This document shows, piece after piece, positions 9,221-19,821 of a DNA stretch of 64,000 nt (within the stretch, counting starts at the first letter, position 1; each line of letters starts with the position of its first letter). The notes beneath the pieces were generated by a model. It was not told the origin of the DNA, ran no database searches, and was given only the letters and a program-made list of their open reading frames with translations. The stretch is from JBGPQJ01 sp963829485 (lineage in GTDB: Bacteria > Chloroflexota > Anaerolineae > Anaerolineales > Villigracilaceae), in assembly GCA_963829485.1 (NCBI GenBank), contig CAWHIK010000010.1, positions 248,001 through 312,000 on the forward strand. The letters run 5' to 3'. Both the position numbers and the translations under genes were made by a program.

Positions 9221-9745
9221 ATGACTGAAAAATTAACCCTTTTAGCCGTCTTTGCCGATATCGACCCTGCTGCTCACGGCATTGATAAACTCCGTGAGCT
9301 GGGCGTGGACGATGATGAAATCAACGTCATCTCCGGCATCCCGGTAACAGAGGCCATGCTCGGTCGACCTCGTAAATGGAGCAATGTGCCGCGCCTTGCA
9401 GCGGGCGGCGCGATCGCCGGTGCACTGGTCGGAATCTTTTTTGCAGCCGGCACGCCGATGCTCTACCCCGTGTCCGTTGGCGGGCAGCCGCTGATCCCCG
9501 GTCCGCCCACCGTGGTGGCGATCTTCGAAATGACCATGTTGGGCATGCTGATCGCTACATTCCTGGGAGTCTTCCTGGACAGTTACTTTCCATCCTACAC
9601 ACCCAAGGAATATGTCCCGGAGATCAGTGACGGAAAAATTGCCGTACTCTTCGCCTGCCCTGTGGATGCGGAATCGAAATTCTCCCTGGCGATGTCAACC
9701 ATCGGCGCTGAATCTGTCAAACCGGCGGAGGCTGTTCACTTATGA
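9221..9745 (+). CDS. actD: ActD: DUF3341 membrane subunit of alternative complex III
   Basis: A 174-residue protein of the DUF3341/ActD type. It has an N-terminal soluble alpha/beta part (MTEKLTLLAVFADID...), then two membrane helices with a short Pro-rich loop between them (about residues 60-110), and a soluble C-terminal part. ActD anchors the peripheral ActB module to the membrane part of the complex. It is placed exactly between actC and actE, with AGAGAGGA before the start and a 4-nt ATGA overlap with the next gene. Confidence 0.9.
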   Translation: MTEKLTLLAVFADIDPAAHGIDKLRELGVDDDEINVISGIPVTEAMLGRPRKWSNVPRLAAGGAIAGALVGIFFAAGTPMLYPVSVGGQPLIPGPPTVVAIFEMTMLGMLIATFLGVFLDSYFPSYTPKEYVPEISDGKIAVLFACPVDAESKFSLAMSTIGAESVKPAEAVHL

Positions 9746-10254
9746 TCAAACGTGTGGTGTTCATCCTGGTTGTGGTCGGCTCATTATTCGGCTTGCTGCT
9801 GCTCTTCAGCTACGAAATCATCAAGGTGGATTGGATCAGCTTCATGGAGATCCAGCCGGCCTATAGGCCTATGGATAATCCCTTGCCGGTAGCGGTTGAT
9901 TCCATTCCTGTTGAAGGCGCAGCGTATATTCCCGGAGCTGGCGCGCCGGCCAATCCAGTCTCTGTGGATGAAACATCCATCTCGAACGGCTCGGAGCTTT
10001 ACTCCATCAATTGCGCCCAGTGCCACGGCGTGCTTGGAAAAGGCGATGGGGTTATCGGCGCGGCATTGGTCTTCCCCCCGGCAGATTTGACCAGCGCCAG
10101 GGTCGCAGGACTGAGCGATGGGGCGATCTTCGTTACCATTTCCGCCGGCATCCCAGGCCGAATGCCTAATCTGAATGAAAACTTGAATGTCCGCCAGCGT
10201 TGGGACGTGGTAAATTACATCCGCGCGGTGATCCAGAACCAGCCCCAGCCCTAG
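9742..10254 (+). CDS. actE: ActE: monoheme cytochrome c subunit of alternative complex III
   Basis: A 170-residue protein with an N-terminal signal-anchor (about residues 4-24), a Pro-rich linker, and one cytochrome c domain with CAQCHG near residue 91 and a distal GRMPN segment that supplies the methionine ligand. ActE takes electrons from ActA and hands them to soluble carriers or a terminal oxidase. Its ATG overlaps the stop of actD. The fit to position, length and heme count is good. Confidence 0.88.
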   Translation: MIKRVVFILVVVGSLFGLLLLFSYEIIKVDWISFMEIQPAYRPMDNPLPVAVDSIPVEGAAYIPGAGAPANPVSVDETSISNGSELYSINCAQCHGVLGKGDGVIGAALVFPPADLTSARVAGLSDGAIFVTISAGIPGRMPNLNENLNVRQRWDVVNYIRAVIQNQPQP

Positions 10255-10268
10255 GGGAGGCAATCGAA

Positions 10269-10924
10269 ATGAAAGATGATGTTCGAAAAATAATCTTAGG
10301 TACACTGGCCGGATTTTTAGTTCTGCTAACCGTCTGGATGGGATTCCTGTTCGTGGTCGCCTGTGGAGGTTCGCTGGACTGCTCCAAGGCGGAGCCAACT
10401 CCGGTGCGCACATCCATCCCGACCTTGATCCCCGCCAGCCTGCCCACCCAGGAACTTGGTGCTGCGCAATCGGTATCCTTGAAATGCCGGGTGGGAGCAA
10501 CGGTCCTTTTTGAAGCCTGGGTGAACGCCGGATTCCCGGAGACCGAACCTTTTGAGTTCACGGATGAAAAAGGCACTGACTGCACCGCGACTTACGATGC
10601 GGATGTGAGTGTGTTGTTGGAGGAAGCCAACCTGTGGTATGCCGGCGCGCTCGCGTGCGCTTCCTGCCATAACTCGGACATTGCAAAGCTTCAGCCCAAA
10701 TGGACTTGAGCAGTTATCAGGGAATTCTGGCTGGATCAAGGCGCACATCGCCGGATGCCAAGGGAAATGATATTCTCGGCGGTGGCATGTGGGAGCAATC
10801 GAAATTATTCGAAGTGCTGATCACACGCAAAGGCCAGCCACTGGCGATGCCTCTGGGTCGCGCAGCGGATTTTGATGCCGGAACGGTGTTGGTGAATGCC
10901 GGCACACCAAAAGAACAGCCGTAA
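10269..10924 (+). CDS. Cytochrome c-like protein of the act operon, interrupted by a frameshift
   Basis: The ATG at 10269 follows GGGGAGG. The protein has an N-terminal membrane segment (about residues 7-31), an extracytoplasmic region with Cys48 and Cys67, and a heme site CASCH near residue 132. The frame ends at 10709 only a dozen residues after the heme motif. Coding sense resumes in another frame (MDLSSYQGILAGSRR, then a stretch with GQPLAMPLG that could supply the distal Met ligand) to 10924. Adding one base around 10685-10690, for example in the A run, joins the parts into 218 residues. The restored layout matches an ordinary monoheme cytochrome. It follows actE by 14 nt, where ActF would often be, but it is not an ActF. 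Confidence 0.75.
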
Positions 10925-10945
10925 AGAAGTTTATCCTTGAAAACG

Positions 10946-10979
10946 AAAATCCCGACATCAAAGTAGGTCGGGATTTTTT
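10946..10979 (+). terminator. Rho-independent terminator of the act operon
   Basis: Stem CCCGAC / GTCGGG extended by A-T pairs (AAAATCCCGAC with GTCGGGATTTT), then a T run. It lies 21 bp after the last cytochrome stop codon. Confidence 0.8.
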
Positions 10980-10981
10980 CA

Positions 10982-11003
10982 TGGCGGAGAGGGCCGGATT
11001 TGA
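10982..11003 (-). repeat. Degenerate copy of the tRNA-Ser 3' end
   Basis: About 22 bp resemble the acceptor/T-arm end of the tRNA-Ser at 11179-11268, with roughly two mismatches. The following 35 bp resemble the sequence after the better copy at 11068, so the two fragments share more than the tRNA part. It may be a remnant of an integration or duplication event. Confidence 0.5.
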
Positions 11004-11036
11004 TATCATCCCCTCAATCCGGCGGGACACTAGAAC

Positions 11037-11068
11037 AAAAAACGTCCCTCATAAGGGACGTCTTTTTT
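11037..11068. terminator. Hairpin with flanking A and T runs (bidirectional terminator-like)
   Basis: Perfect stem ACGTCCCT (11042-11049) / AGGGACGT (11054-11061) with A residues before and six T after it. It sits directly beside the second tRNA-Ser 3'-end copy. Confidence 0.6.
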
Positions 11069-11090
11069 GGCGGAGAGGGCGGGATTCGAA
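11068..11090 (-). repeat. Exact copy of the tRNA-Ser 3' terminal segment
   Basis: These 23 bp are identical to 11179-11201, which cover the encoded CCA, discriminator, acceptor strand and T-arm of the tRNA-Ser gene. Downstream the match ends, then a short CGCGAACC-like piece recurs after about 40 bp (near 11132), as if a tRNA copy had been interrupted in its T-arm. Exact tRNA 3'-end duplications are typical footprints of tRNA-targeted integration. Confidence 0.7.
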
Positions 11091-11147
11091 ATATCCTTCA
11101 ATCCCGCCTAGAGCGCGGGACTTTAGGGGCTCGCGAACCTCCTATGC

Positions 11148-11173
11148 AAAACGCCTCACATGATGAGGCGTTT
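11148..11173 (-). terminator. Hairpin downstream of tRNA-Ser
   Basis: Stem AAACGCCTCA / TGAGGCGTTT with a short loop, immediately 3' of the tRNA-Ser gene in its own direction. It probably ends or helps process the tRNA transcript. Confidence 0.6.
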
Positions 11174-11178
11174 ATTTC

Positions 11179-11268
11179 TGGCGGAGAGGGCGGGATTCGA
11201 ACCCGCGAACCTTTTTGGGTTACACGCTTTCCAAGCGTGCGCGCTAAGCCAGACTACGCGACCTCTCC
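11179..11268 (-). tRNA. tRNA-Ser(GGA), CCA encoded
   Basis: On the minus strand the sequence begins GGAGAGG, pairs with CCTCTCC at the 3' end, and continues with G-CCA, so the CCA tail is genomic. The anticodon loop is CTTGGAAAG inside stem ACGCT/AGCGT, giving anticodon GGA (serine, UCC/UCU). The long variable arm (AACCCAAAAAGGTT region) is as expected for a class II tRNA-Ser. The mature part is 87 nt. Confidence 0.95.
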
Positions 11269-11330
11269 AAATCAAGCGGGGGATATTTTACCATATAACA
11301 CTACCGATGAAGTCGCTGCCGGATGACCTG

Positions 11331-12472
11331 TTACTTCCTTCCATTCTCAGGCATCTCCCGCGGCGTGAGCATCCCCCAGCGGCTGGCACCCAGGTAGAGG
11401 ATGTCAAGAATGAGGTCCTCGTACTTAATGCCCTCGGAACCTGCTTCGAGGCACAGATCACTGTAATCTGGGGTCAGGCCGGGCAGGGTGTTAATCTCCA
11501 TTAAACGGGATCACCTTTCGCATCCAGGCGGATATCGGTGCGGGAGACGTCAATGGCTTTAATGGCCATATGGGCGCGGACGGCCAGGTTCTGCAGTTTT
11601 TTACCCAATTCCGGCGACACATCCGCCGGGCAGACGTAACCCGGTGCGCCGTCCTCCCCGACCGATTTGGATTTGGATGCCTGGCTGTAAATCCCAGGTG
11701 TGACCGAGCGGGTGCTATCCAACTCAAGCACGGGGAAAACATGATAGCCGTGTTTGTCATCGTACCATTCGGGGTGGCGGGAATACTTCTTTGAATCCCA
11801 GCGGCCGATCAACCCGATGGTGAATTCGCGCCCGGAGAGAAATGTCTCGACCAGCGCAGGTTGCTTGTAAAGCTTCAGGATGTAATCCACGCGTTCGCGC
11901 AGCTCGACCTCATCATTGACGATCGCCTTGGGGTCCACGCCCATGCCGGTCCCTTCGCGGGCAGGTTTGACGAAGAGCGGGAAACGTAGTTCGGGACGTA
12001 GGGACTCATCGCCAACGATAAACTCCTGGAACGGAGCCACCGGCAGGCGCCGGTCACGCCAGATGCGTTTGGTCAGCGTTTTGTCCAGCGAGATGGCATT
12101 GGCCATCACCCGCGAACCGGTATAGGGGATCTTAAACAACTCCAGCAGGGCAGGGGTTTGCGCTTCGCGTCCGTCGCCTCCGAGACCTTCGGCGATATTG
12201 AAGCAGATATCGGGTTTGTGTTTCTTTAATTCAAAGGGGAGATTGGCATCCGCTTGAATGAAGAGAGTCTTGTGCCCGTCGGTTTCGATCGCCGCGCGGA
12301 TCTGGTCCACTGTTTCGATGTAATCAAAGTCCGCCCCGGCATCGGGTGCAGTGCCTTCGGGGAGCGGTTTATCGTGCTCCTTGATGTTGGCAAGCACTGC
12401 CACCTTCCACGGGCGGGCAGGGCGCGGGTTCTGACTGGGAGGCTTTTCCTCATTGCGAAGCGAATCGGACAT
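11331..12472 (-). CDS. D-alanine-D-alanine ligase-like ATP-grasp protein, frameshifted near its C-terminus
   Basis: ATP-grasp enzyme of the Ddl family, which joins two D-alanines (or related substrates) for peptidoglycan. Visible features are NIAEGLGGDGREAQTP, the family's equivalent of Ddl's N-terminal EG motif, KPAREGTGMG in the ATP-binding lid, and RTDIRLDAKGDP before the metal site. The frame stops at 11501 in GDPV, just before the catalytic metal-binding end. In another frame the expected end is intact (MEINTLPGLTP, then a normal tail to a stop at 11331). Adding one T to the TTT at about 11505-11507 gives a 380-residue protein. The start at 12472 follows AAGGAG. Divergent from atpA, with a 294-bp gap in which I see no clear promoter. 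Confidence 0.82.
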
Positions 12473-12766
12473 GGGAGTGATCTCCTTAAAAGATTGGTAA
12501 TTACGGATGCGAAGTATATAGCAATCAGTCAGAAATACAAGAGTAAAACAGGGGATTCGAAGAAGTTTTAAGGTTGCAAATTGCCCTTCAGAGCCGCCAT
12601 TTTGACGATATGATATAAGTAACTGGACAACGATTATTCTTTCAGGTATCATTAGCACGCTCTGGGGAAAACCCGGAACATTTTTTGAATTTAAACAGTT
12701 GAGGAAGCACATCGAAAAGGCGTTTGCTGCTAAAAAAACTGTTAAAAACTGCGGTGTGGAGGCGAA

Positions 12767-14425
<1,659 letters not shown>

Positions 14426-14451
14426 TCCACACGGCGGAGTAAAACAACCCT

Positions 14452-15358
14452 ATGGCATCCGCACGTGAAATGCGGCTCCGTATCCGGAGCGTCAAGAATA
14501 TCTCGCAGGTGACCCGCGCACTCCAGGCGGTCAGCGCGAGCAATGTGCGCAAGGCGATCAATGCGCTCATGGCGACGCGCCCCTATGCCATGAAAGCCTG
14601 GCAGGTACTGAAGCATGTCGCCGAACAGCCCGGACGCCAGACACTGCACCCACTGCTGACCGAACGAACCGAAGTTAAGAATACACTGGTAGTGGTTATC
14701 AGCGGCGACCGGGGACTGGCAGGCGCGTACAACACAAACCTGATTCGGTTTGTAGCGCGTAAATTCGCCAAGTATCCTACACCTGTCCGCATGATCGCGG
14801 TGGGACGCAAGGGACGTGACTTGCTTCTCCGCCGCAAGTACAAGGTAATCGCAGATTTCAGCAACCTGCCGGCAGCACCTACCTTTCCGGATGTGTCCGC
14901 CATCGGACGCCTCGCAGTGGAAGAATTCCTTTCCGGCGAGGTGGACGAGGTCTTCCTCGTTTACACTGATTTCATCAACATGGTCAAGCAGGAACCGACC
15001 ATCAAGCGCCTGCTCCCGCTCGAAGTGGGTGAGGGCGAAGGGCGAGTATCGACTTTTGAAACACACCACACTTCGGCCGCATACATCTATGAGCCAGCTG
15101 AAGGTGAAATCCTGGACCAGATCATCCCGCGCTTCACTGCGCTGCAGGTTTATCAGGCAATTCTCGAGTCTCTGGCTTCAGAACATGCGGCCCGCATGGT
15201 TGCCATGCGCAATGCCACCGACAATGCCAACGAGCTGGCCGGTGCGCTGCAAATGCAATATAACAAGGTGCGCCAGCAGGCGATCACCAACGACATGCTC
15301 GACATAGCGGGCGGCGCCGAGGCGCTAGCCCAGGCATCTCAATCTGTTGGAGGCGATA

Positions 15359-15366
<8 letters not shown>
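14452..15366 (+). CDS. atpG: F1Fo ATP synthase subunit gamma
   Basis: Central rotor shaft of F1, 304 residues. The N-terminal helix starts in the usual way (MASAREMRLRIRSVKNISQV), and the C-terminal helix contains the family pattern AMRNATDNANEL close to the end. The C-terminal tail lies inside the alpha3-beta3 barrel and couples rotation to catalysis. The gene follows atpA by 26 bp and overlaps atpD by 8 nt. Confidence 0.96.
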
Positions 15367-16762
<1,396 letters not shown>

Positions 16763-16776
16763 TCTAACAGGAAACC

Positions 16777-17217
16777 ATGCCTATTCATTGTGATATTGTC
16801 TCTCAGGACCGGACCGTTTTCGAAGGCGACGTGGATATCGTCGTCCTGCCGGGCACGGATGGGGAAATGGGTGTGCTGCCGCACCATGCGCCGCTCCTGA
16901 CCACGCTTAAGTACGGGGTGATCAAGGTCCGCAGTCAGGGACAGGAGGAAGTTTTCACTGTGGCTGGCGGTGTGGCGGAGATCCAGCCCACCATCGTAAC
17001 TGTCCTGGCGGATGCGGCAGAGAATGTGGCGGAGATCGATGTGGCGCGCGCTGAAGCAGCCCGAAAGCACGCCGAAGAAGCCCTGTCACAGGTCAAGCCG
17101 GAAGAAGCCGATCGATACATGGCTATTGAAGCCGCCCTGCGCCGGTCCAACCTGCGTCTGGATGCAGCACGCCGTTATCGAAGCGTGAAACGGGCAAGTG
17201 GAATAACAGAAGAATAA
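16777..17217 (+). CDS. atpC: F1Fo ATP synthase subunit epsilon
   Basis: A 146-residue subunit with the N-terminal beta-sandwich (MPIHCDIVSQDRTVFEGDV, then LPGTDGEMGVLPHHAPLLT) and a C-terminal helical hairpin rich in Ala and charged residues. It binds gamma and regulates ATP hydrolysis. It lies 14 bp after atpD and 4 bp before the MreB-like gene, so all five genes are likely one transcript. Confidence 0.95.
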   Translation: MPIHCDIVSQDRTVFEGDVDIVVLPGTDGEMGVLPHHAPLLTTLKYGVIKVRSQGQEEVFTVAGGVAEIQPTIVTVLADAAENVAEIDVARAEAARKHAEEALSQVKPEEADRYMAIEAALRRSNLRLDAARRYRSVKRASGITEE

Positions 17218-17221
17218 TCGA

Positions 17222-18229
17222 ATGGCCCTTTTTTCAAAGGACATCGGGATCGACCTGGGGACGAATTTCATCCGCATCGCCGATGCCACTCAAATCCTGA
17301 TCGAGGAACCTACAATCGTCGCGCTCGATGTCGCGACTGAAAAAGTTGTCGCGGTTGGCAAGGAAGCCCGCGACATGCTCGGCCGCGTGCCCGATAGCAT
17401 CGAGGTGATGCGTCCCTTGCAGAATGGGGTCATCGCGGACTTCGTCGTCACGGAGACGCTTCTCTATGTGCTGCTTGAACGCTTGAGCGGACCGATGCGC
17501 TTCTTCCGCCCGAGAGTGATGATCACCGTCCCGTATGGTGTGACCAGTGTGGAAAGCCGCGCCGTGCATGAAGTGGTCCTGCAGGCAGGCAGCCGGGACG
17601 CTTATTTGATCCAGCAGCCTCTGGCTGCCGCACTCGGTGTGGACCTGCCCATCAATTCCCCGTCGGGAAACATGATCATCTGTCTGGGAGCCGGCGCTTC
17701 GCAGGCAGCGGTCATGGCGATGTACGGCATCGTCTCGGCGGAGACCCTCCGCTCCGGCGGCATGGCAATGGACGAAGCGATTGTTACTTACGTCCGCCGT
17801 AAATACGGCGTTATCATCGGCACGATCACCGCTGAACAGTTGAAGATCAAGATCGGGGCAGCCGTTCCGCAGGATACCGAGCAAAGCATGGAGGTGCAGG
17901 GGCAGGACCAGGTGTCGGGTCTCCCGCGCCCCGTCACCCTGACCACCAGCGAAATCGTGGAGGCGCTTCAGGATCCGTTGAAGAATATCCGCGAGACTTG
18001 CCGCCGCGTGATCGAAAAGACACCACCCGAGCTGGTCGCTGATATTATCGACCGGGGTGTGGCATTGTGCGGCGGTGGAGCACTTCTGCGAGGTATGGAC
18101 AAACTCCTTACCAAGTCGCTGGGCATTCCGGCCTATTTGGTGGACAATCCTCAGACTTGCGTGGCGGAAGGATCGGCGCGCGCCCTCGGTATGTACAACA
18201 TCCTCAAACGCAACCTGCCGCCCGTCTAG
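17222..18229 (+). CDS. MreB-like bacterial actin homologue with substituted ATPase residues
   Basis: A 335-residue member of the MreB family over its whole length: phosphate-1 loop (GIDLGTNFIRI), conserved PRVMITVPYGVT, PPELVADIIDRGVALCGGG and the adenosine-binding end. Compared with well-studied MreB sequences, the EEP motif that supplies the catalytic glutamate reads QQP (residues 131-133). The phosphate-2 motif DIGGGTT reads C154-L-G-A-G-A-S, losing the aspartate, and the phosphate-1 loop is one residue shorter. ATP hydrolysis is therefore probably weak or absent, although nucleotide binding could persist. It starts 4 bp after atpC and is probably cotranscribed with F1. It may have a structural rather than dynamic role in cell shape; that is inference. 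Confidence 0.85.
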   Translation: MALFSKDIGIDLGTNFIRIADATQILIEEPTIVALDVATEKVVAVGKEARDMLGRVPDSIEVMRPLQNGVIADFVVTETLLYVLLERLSGPMRFFRPRVMITVPYGVTSVESRAVHEVVLQAGSRDAYLIQQPLAAALGVDLPINSPSGNMIICLGAGASQAAVMAMYGIVSAETLRSGGMAMDEAIVTYVRRKYGVIIGTITAEQLKIKIGAAVPQDTEQSMEVQGQDQVSGLPRPVTLTTSEIVEALQDPLKNIRETCRRVIEKTPPELVADIIDRGVALCGGGALLRGMDKLLTKSLGIPAYLVDNPQTCVAEGSARALGMYNILKRNLPPV

Positions 18230-18231
18230 AA

Positions 18232-19044
18232 ATGACCACTACACCGAGGCAAATTCAACTCCCCGAGGCGTTCTCGTCCGTGACCGGACTGGGAGCGCCT
18301 GTTGATTATTTTCCCCTGAGCAGAACCAGCCGGCTGGTTCCACCGATCATGGCCGTTGTGATGCTGCTCGCCTCCGCGATTGCGTGTGTGTGGGGAGCGG
18401 ATATCGGATACGGCGGTTATCTTCGTTATGGACTGGCTTCAGTTTACGAACTGATATCCATTCCTGCGATCTTTGTAGTCGGGTTATTGATCGCCGGTAT
18501 CGCCCTGGCCTGGTATGCGATCGCCATTCGAGGCAGGTGTGTTGTAGTTTATGAAAAAGGATTGGTCTACCAGGACCGGCAAGGGGTGCAGCCTGTACGG
18601 TGGGAAGAAATCGGGGAATTCTATCTGTCGATTACGAAGCAGTTCAGTTATGGCATTCCCGGGACAACCTATCAGTACACGGTCAAGAAGCTGGGCGGTG
18701 GTAAATTGGTTTTCGATAACCGTTTGGAAAATGTCCAGCACCTGGGCGGACTGATCGGGAGAAACACACTGCCCATTCAATACAAACTCGCTGCGGATGT
18801 CTATAACTCCGGTCATACAGCTTCTTTTGGACCGGTGGCGGTCAGCCGAAGCGGATTGACCGTCTCCAAAAAAACCTACCCCTGGAATGAGATCGAACAG
18901 GTTGCTGTCCAGCAGGGAGTTTTCAAAGTGTCGAAGAAGGGGGGAGGACTGTTCAGCGGAGCATCGACGCCGGTGGCGTCCATCCCCAACCTGGAGGCGA
19001 TGCTCTCGATCATTGATCAGGTGGTAGGGGTCAAGGTAGGATAA
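18232..19044 (+). CDS. Membrane protein with PH-like domains (DUF6585-type), function unknown
   Basis: A 270-residue protein starting at the ATG 3 bp after the MreB-like stop. Two membrane helices lie at about residues 40-62 and 78-103, followed by two similar beta-rich segments. One contains VVVYEKGLVYQD...VRWEEIGEFYLS and the other FGPVAVSRSGLTVSKKTYPWNEIEQV; this pair looks like PH-like repeats. The layout resembles DUF6585 proteins. It ends the atp-mreB transcript before a strong terminator. Linkage to MreB suggests an envelope role, but no function is established. Confidence 0.6.
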   Translation: MTTTPRQIQLPEAFSSVTGLGAPVDYFPLSRTSRLVPPIMAVVMLLASAIACVWGADIGYGGYLRYGLASVYELISIPAIFVVGLLIAGIALAWYAIAIRGRCVVVYEKGLVYQDRQGVQPVRWEEIGEFYLSITKQFSYGIPGTTYQYTVKKLGGGKLVFDNRLENVQHLGGLIGRNTLPIQYKLAADVYNSGHTASFGPVAVSRSGLTVSKKTYPWNEIEQVAVQQGVFKVSKKGGGLFSGASTPVASIPNLEAMLSIIDQVVGVKVG

Positions 19045-19083
19045 AAAAAGAGCGGCGCTCAAAAAAAGCGCCGCTCTTTTTTT
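19045..19083. terminator. Strong bidirectional terminator between the atp-mreB operon and rex
   Basis: A-rich run, stem AGAGCGGCGCT / AGCGCCGCTCT around a short A-rich loop, then a T run. It separates two convergent transcription units. Confidence 0.9.
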
Positions 19084-19088
19084 TGTAG

Positions 19089-19709
19089 TTAATCCAGATA
19101 ATATGTCATACGCTGGAGCCCGATGGCAGGGTCGATGTATTGCACCCTCACATGAGACGGGACTGATAGGCTCACCGGCGCATAATTCAGGATGGCTTTT
19201 ATCCCGGCCTCCACAAGCTTGTCCGCAACTTGTTGGGCAGTGGCAGCCGGCACAGCCAGCATGGCGATCTTGATTTCCTCCGACCGGATGGCTGTGACCA
19301 ATTCCTTGACATCACGGATAGCCAGGTCTCCCACCTTGTCGCCGATCTTGTCAGGGTCGTGGTCAAAAAGCATGGCTACGGTGAAGCCCCTGTTTGCGAA
19401 TCCCTGGTAGCGCGCGATGGCGTGACCGATATCGCCCATGCCGATGACTGCCACATCCCACAGACGGTCAACATGCAGGATGTGTTTCAATTTATCCACG
19501 AGGAAGGGGATGTGATAACCGGTACCCTGTTTCCCGAATTCGCCGAACTGGGACAGGTCCTTGCGGATTTGCGCCGCGGAAATTCCCACCCGTTCGCCCA
19601 GCTCCTGGGATGATGTGGATTGGATGCCTTGCTCAAGCATGCGCTGCAATGCGCGCAGATAGATCGGCAGACGGCTGACAATAATATCGGGGATTTCTTT
19701 GGTGGTCAT
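19089..19709 (-). CDS. rex: Rex, redox-sensing transcriptional repressor
   Basis: A 206-residue repressor that senses the NADH/NAD+ ratio. The N-terminal winged helix contains GISAAQIRKDLSQFGEFGKQG, the strongly conserved Rex DNA-binding signature. The Rossmann domain has GMGDIGHA and ends with the domain-swap helix. NADH binding releases Rex from DNA, typically derepressing fermentation and respiration genes. A matching operator lies 51 bp upstream of its start, suggesting autoregulation. It stands convergent to the atp-mreB operon. Confidence 0.95.
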   Translation of the reverse strand: MTTKEIPDIIVSRLPIYLRALQRMLEQGIQSTSSQELGERVGISAAQIRKDLSQFGEFGKQGTGYHIPFLVDKLKHILHVDRLWDVAVIGMGDIGHAIARYQGFANRGFTVAMLFDHDPDKIGDKVGDLAIRDVKELVTAIRSEEIKIAMLAVPAATAQQVADKLVEAGIKAILNYAPVSLSVPSHVRVQYIDPAIGLQRMTYYLD

Positions 19710-19759
19710 AGTCCCTCTCCATTAGCAGATATGTTAATAATTTATCACAAAAAAACGAA

Positions 19760-19777
19760 TTGTGCAATCGGGCACAA
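19760..19777. promoter_or_regulatory. Rex operator upstream of rex
   Basis: The 18-bp interrupted palindrome TTGTGCAATCGGGCACAA fits the general Rex operator pattern TTGTG-N8-CACAA exactly. It sits in the AT-rich leader of rex, within 90 bp of the start codon. A further half-like TATCACAA lies just upstream (about 19743-19750). Function is inferred from the match and from its position. Confidence 0.75.
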
Positions 19778-19821
19778 TTGTCATATTTATTTTACTTATA
19801 AGACGGACTTTTTAAATAAGA

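Noticed and set aside
10940..11180. CRISPR-like array of repeated segments near tRNA-Ser
   Set aside because: The repeats are tRNA 3' ends with unequal spacing and hairpins, and only two extra copies.
11160..11504. Open frame on the plus strand across the tRNA-Ser and the end of the ligase gene
   Set aside because: It is antisense to the tRNA and to the well-conserved ligase C-terminus; the composition does not resemble a protein.
12600..12620. Promoter of atpA from TTGACG plus TATAAG
   Set aside because: The spacing between the two words is only about 6 bp, far too short.
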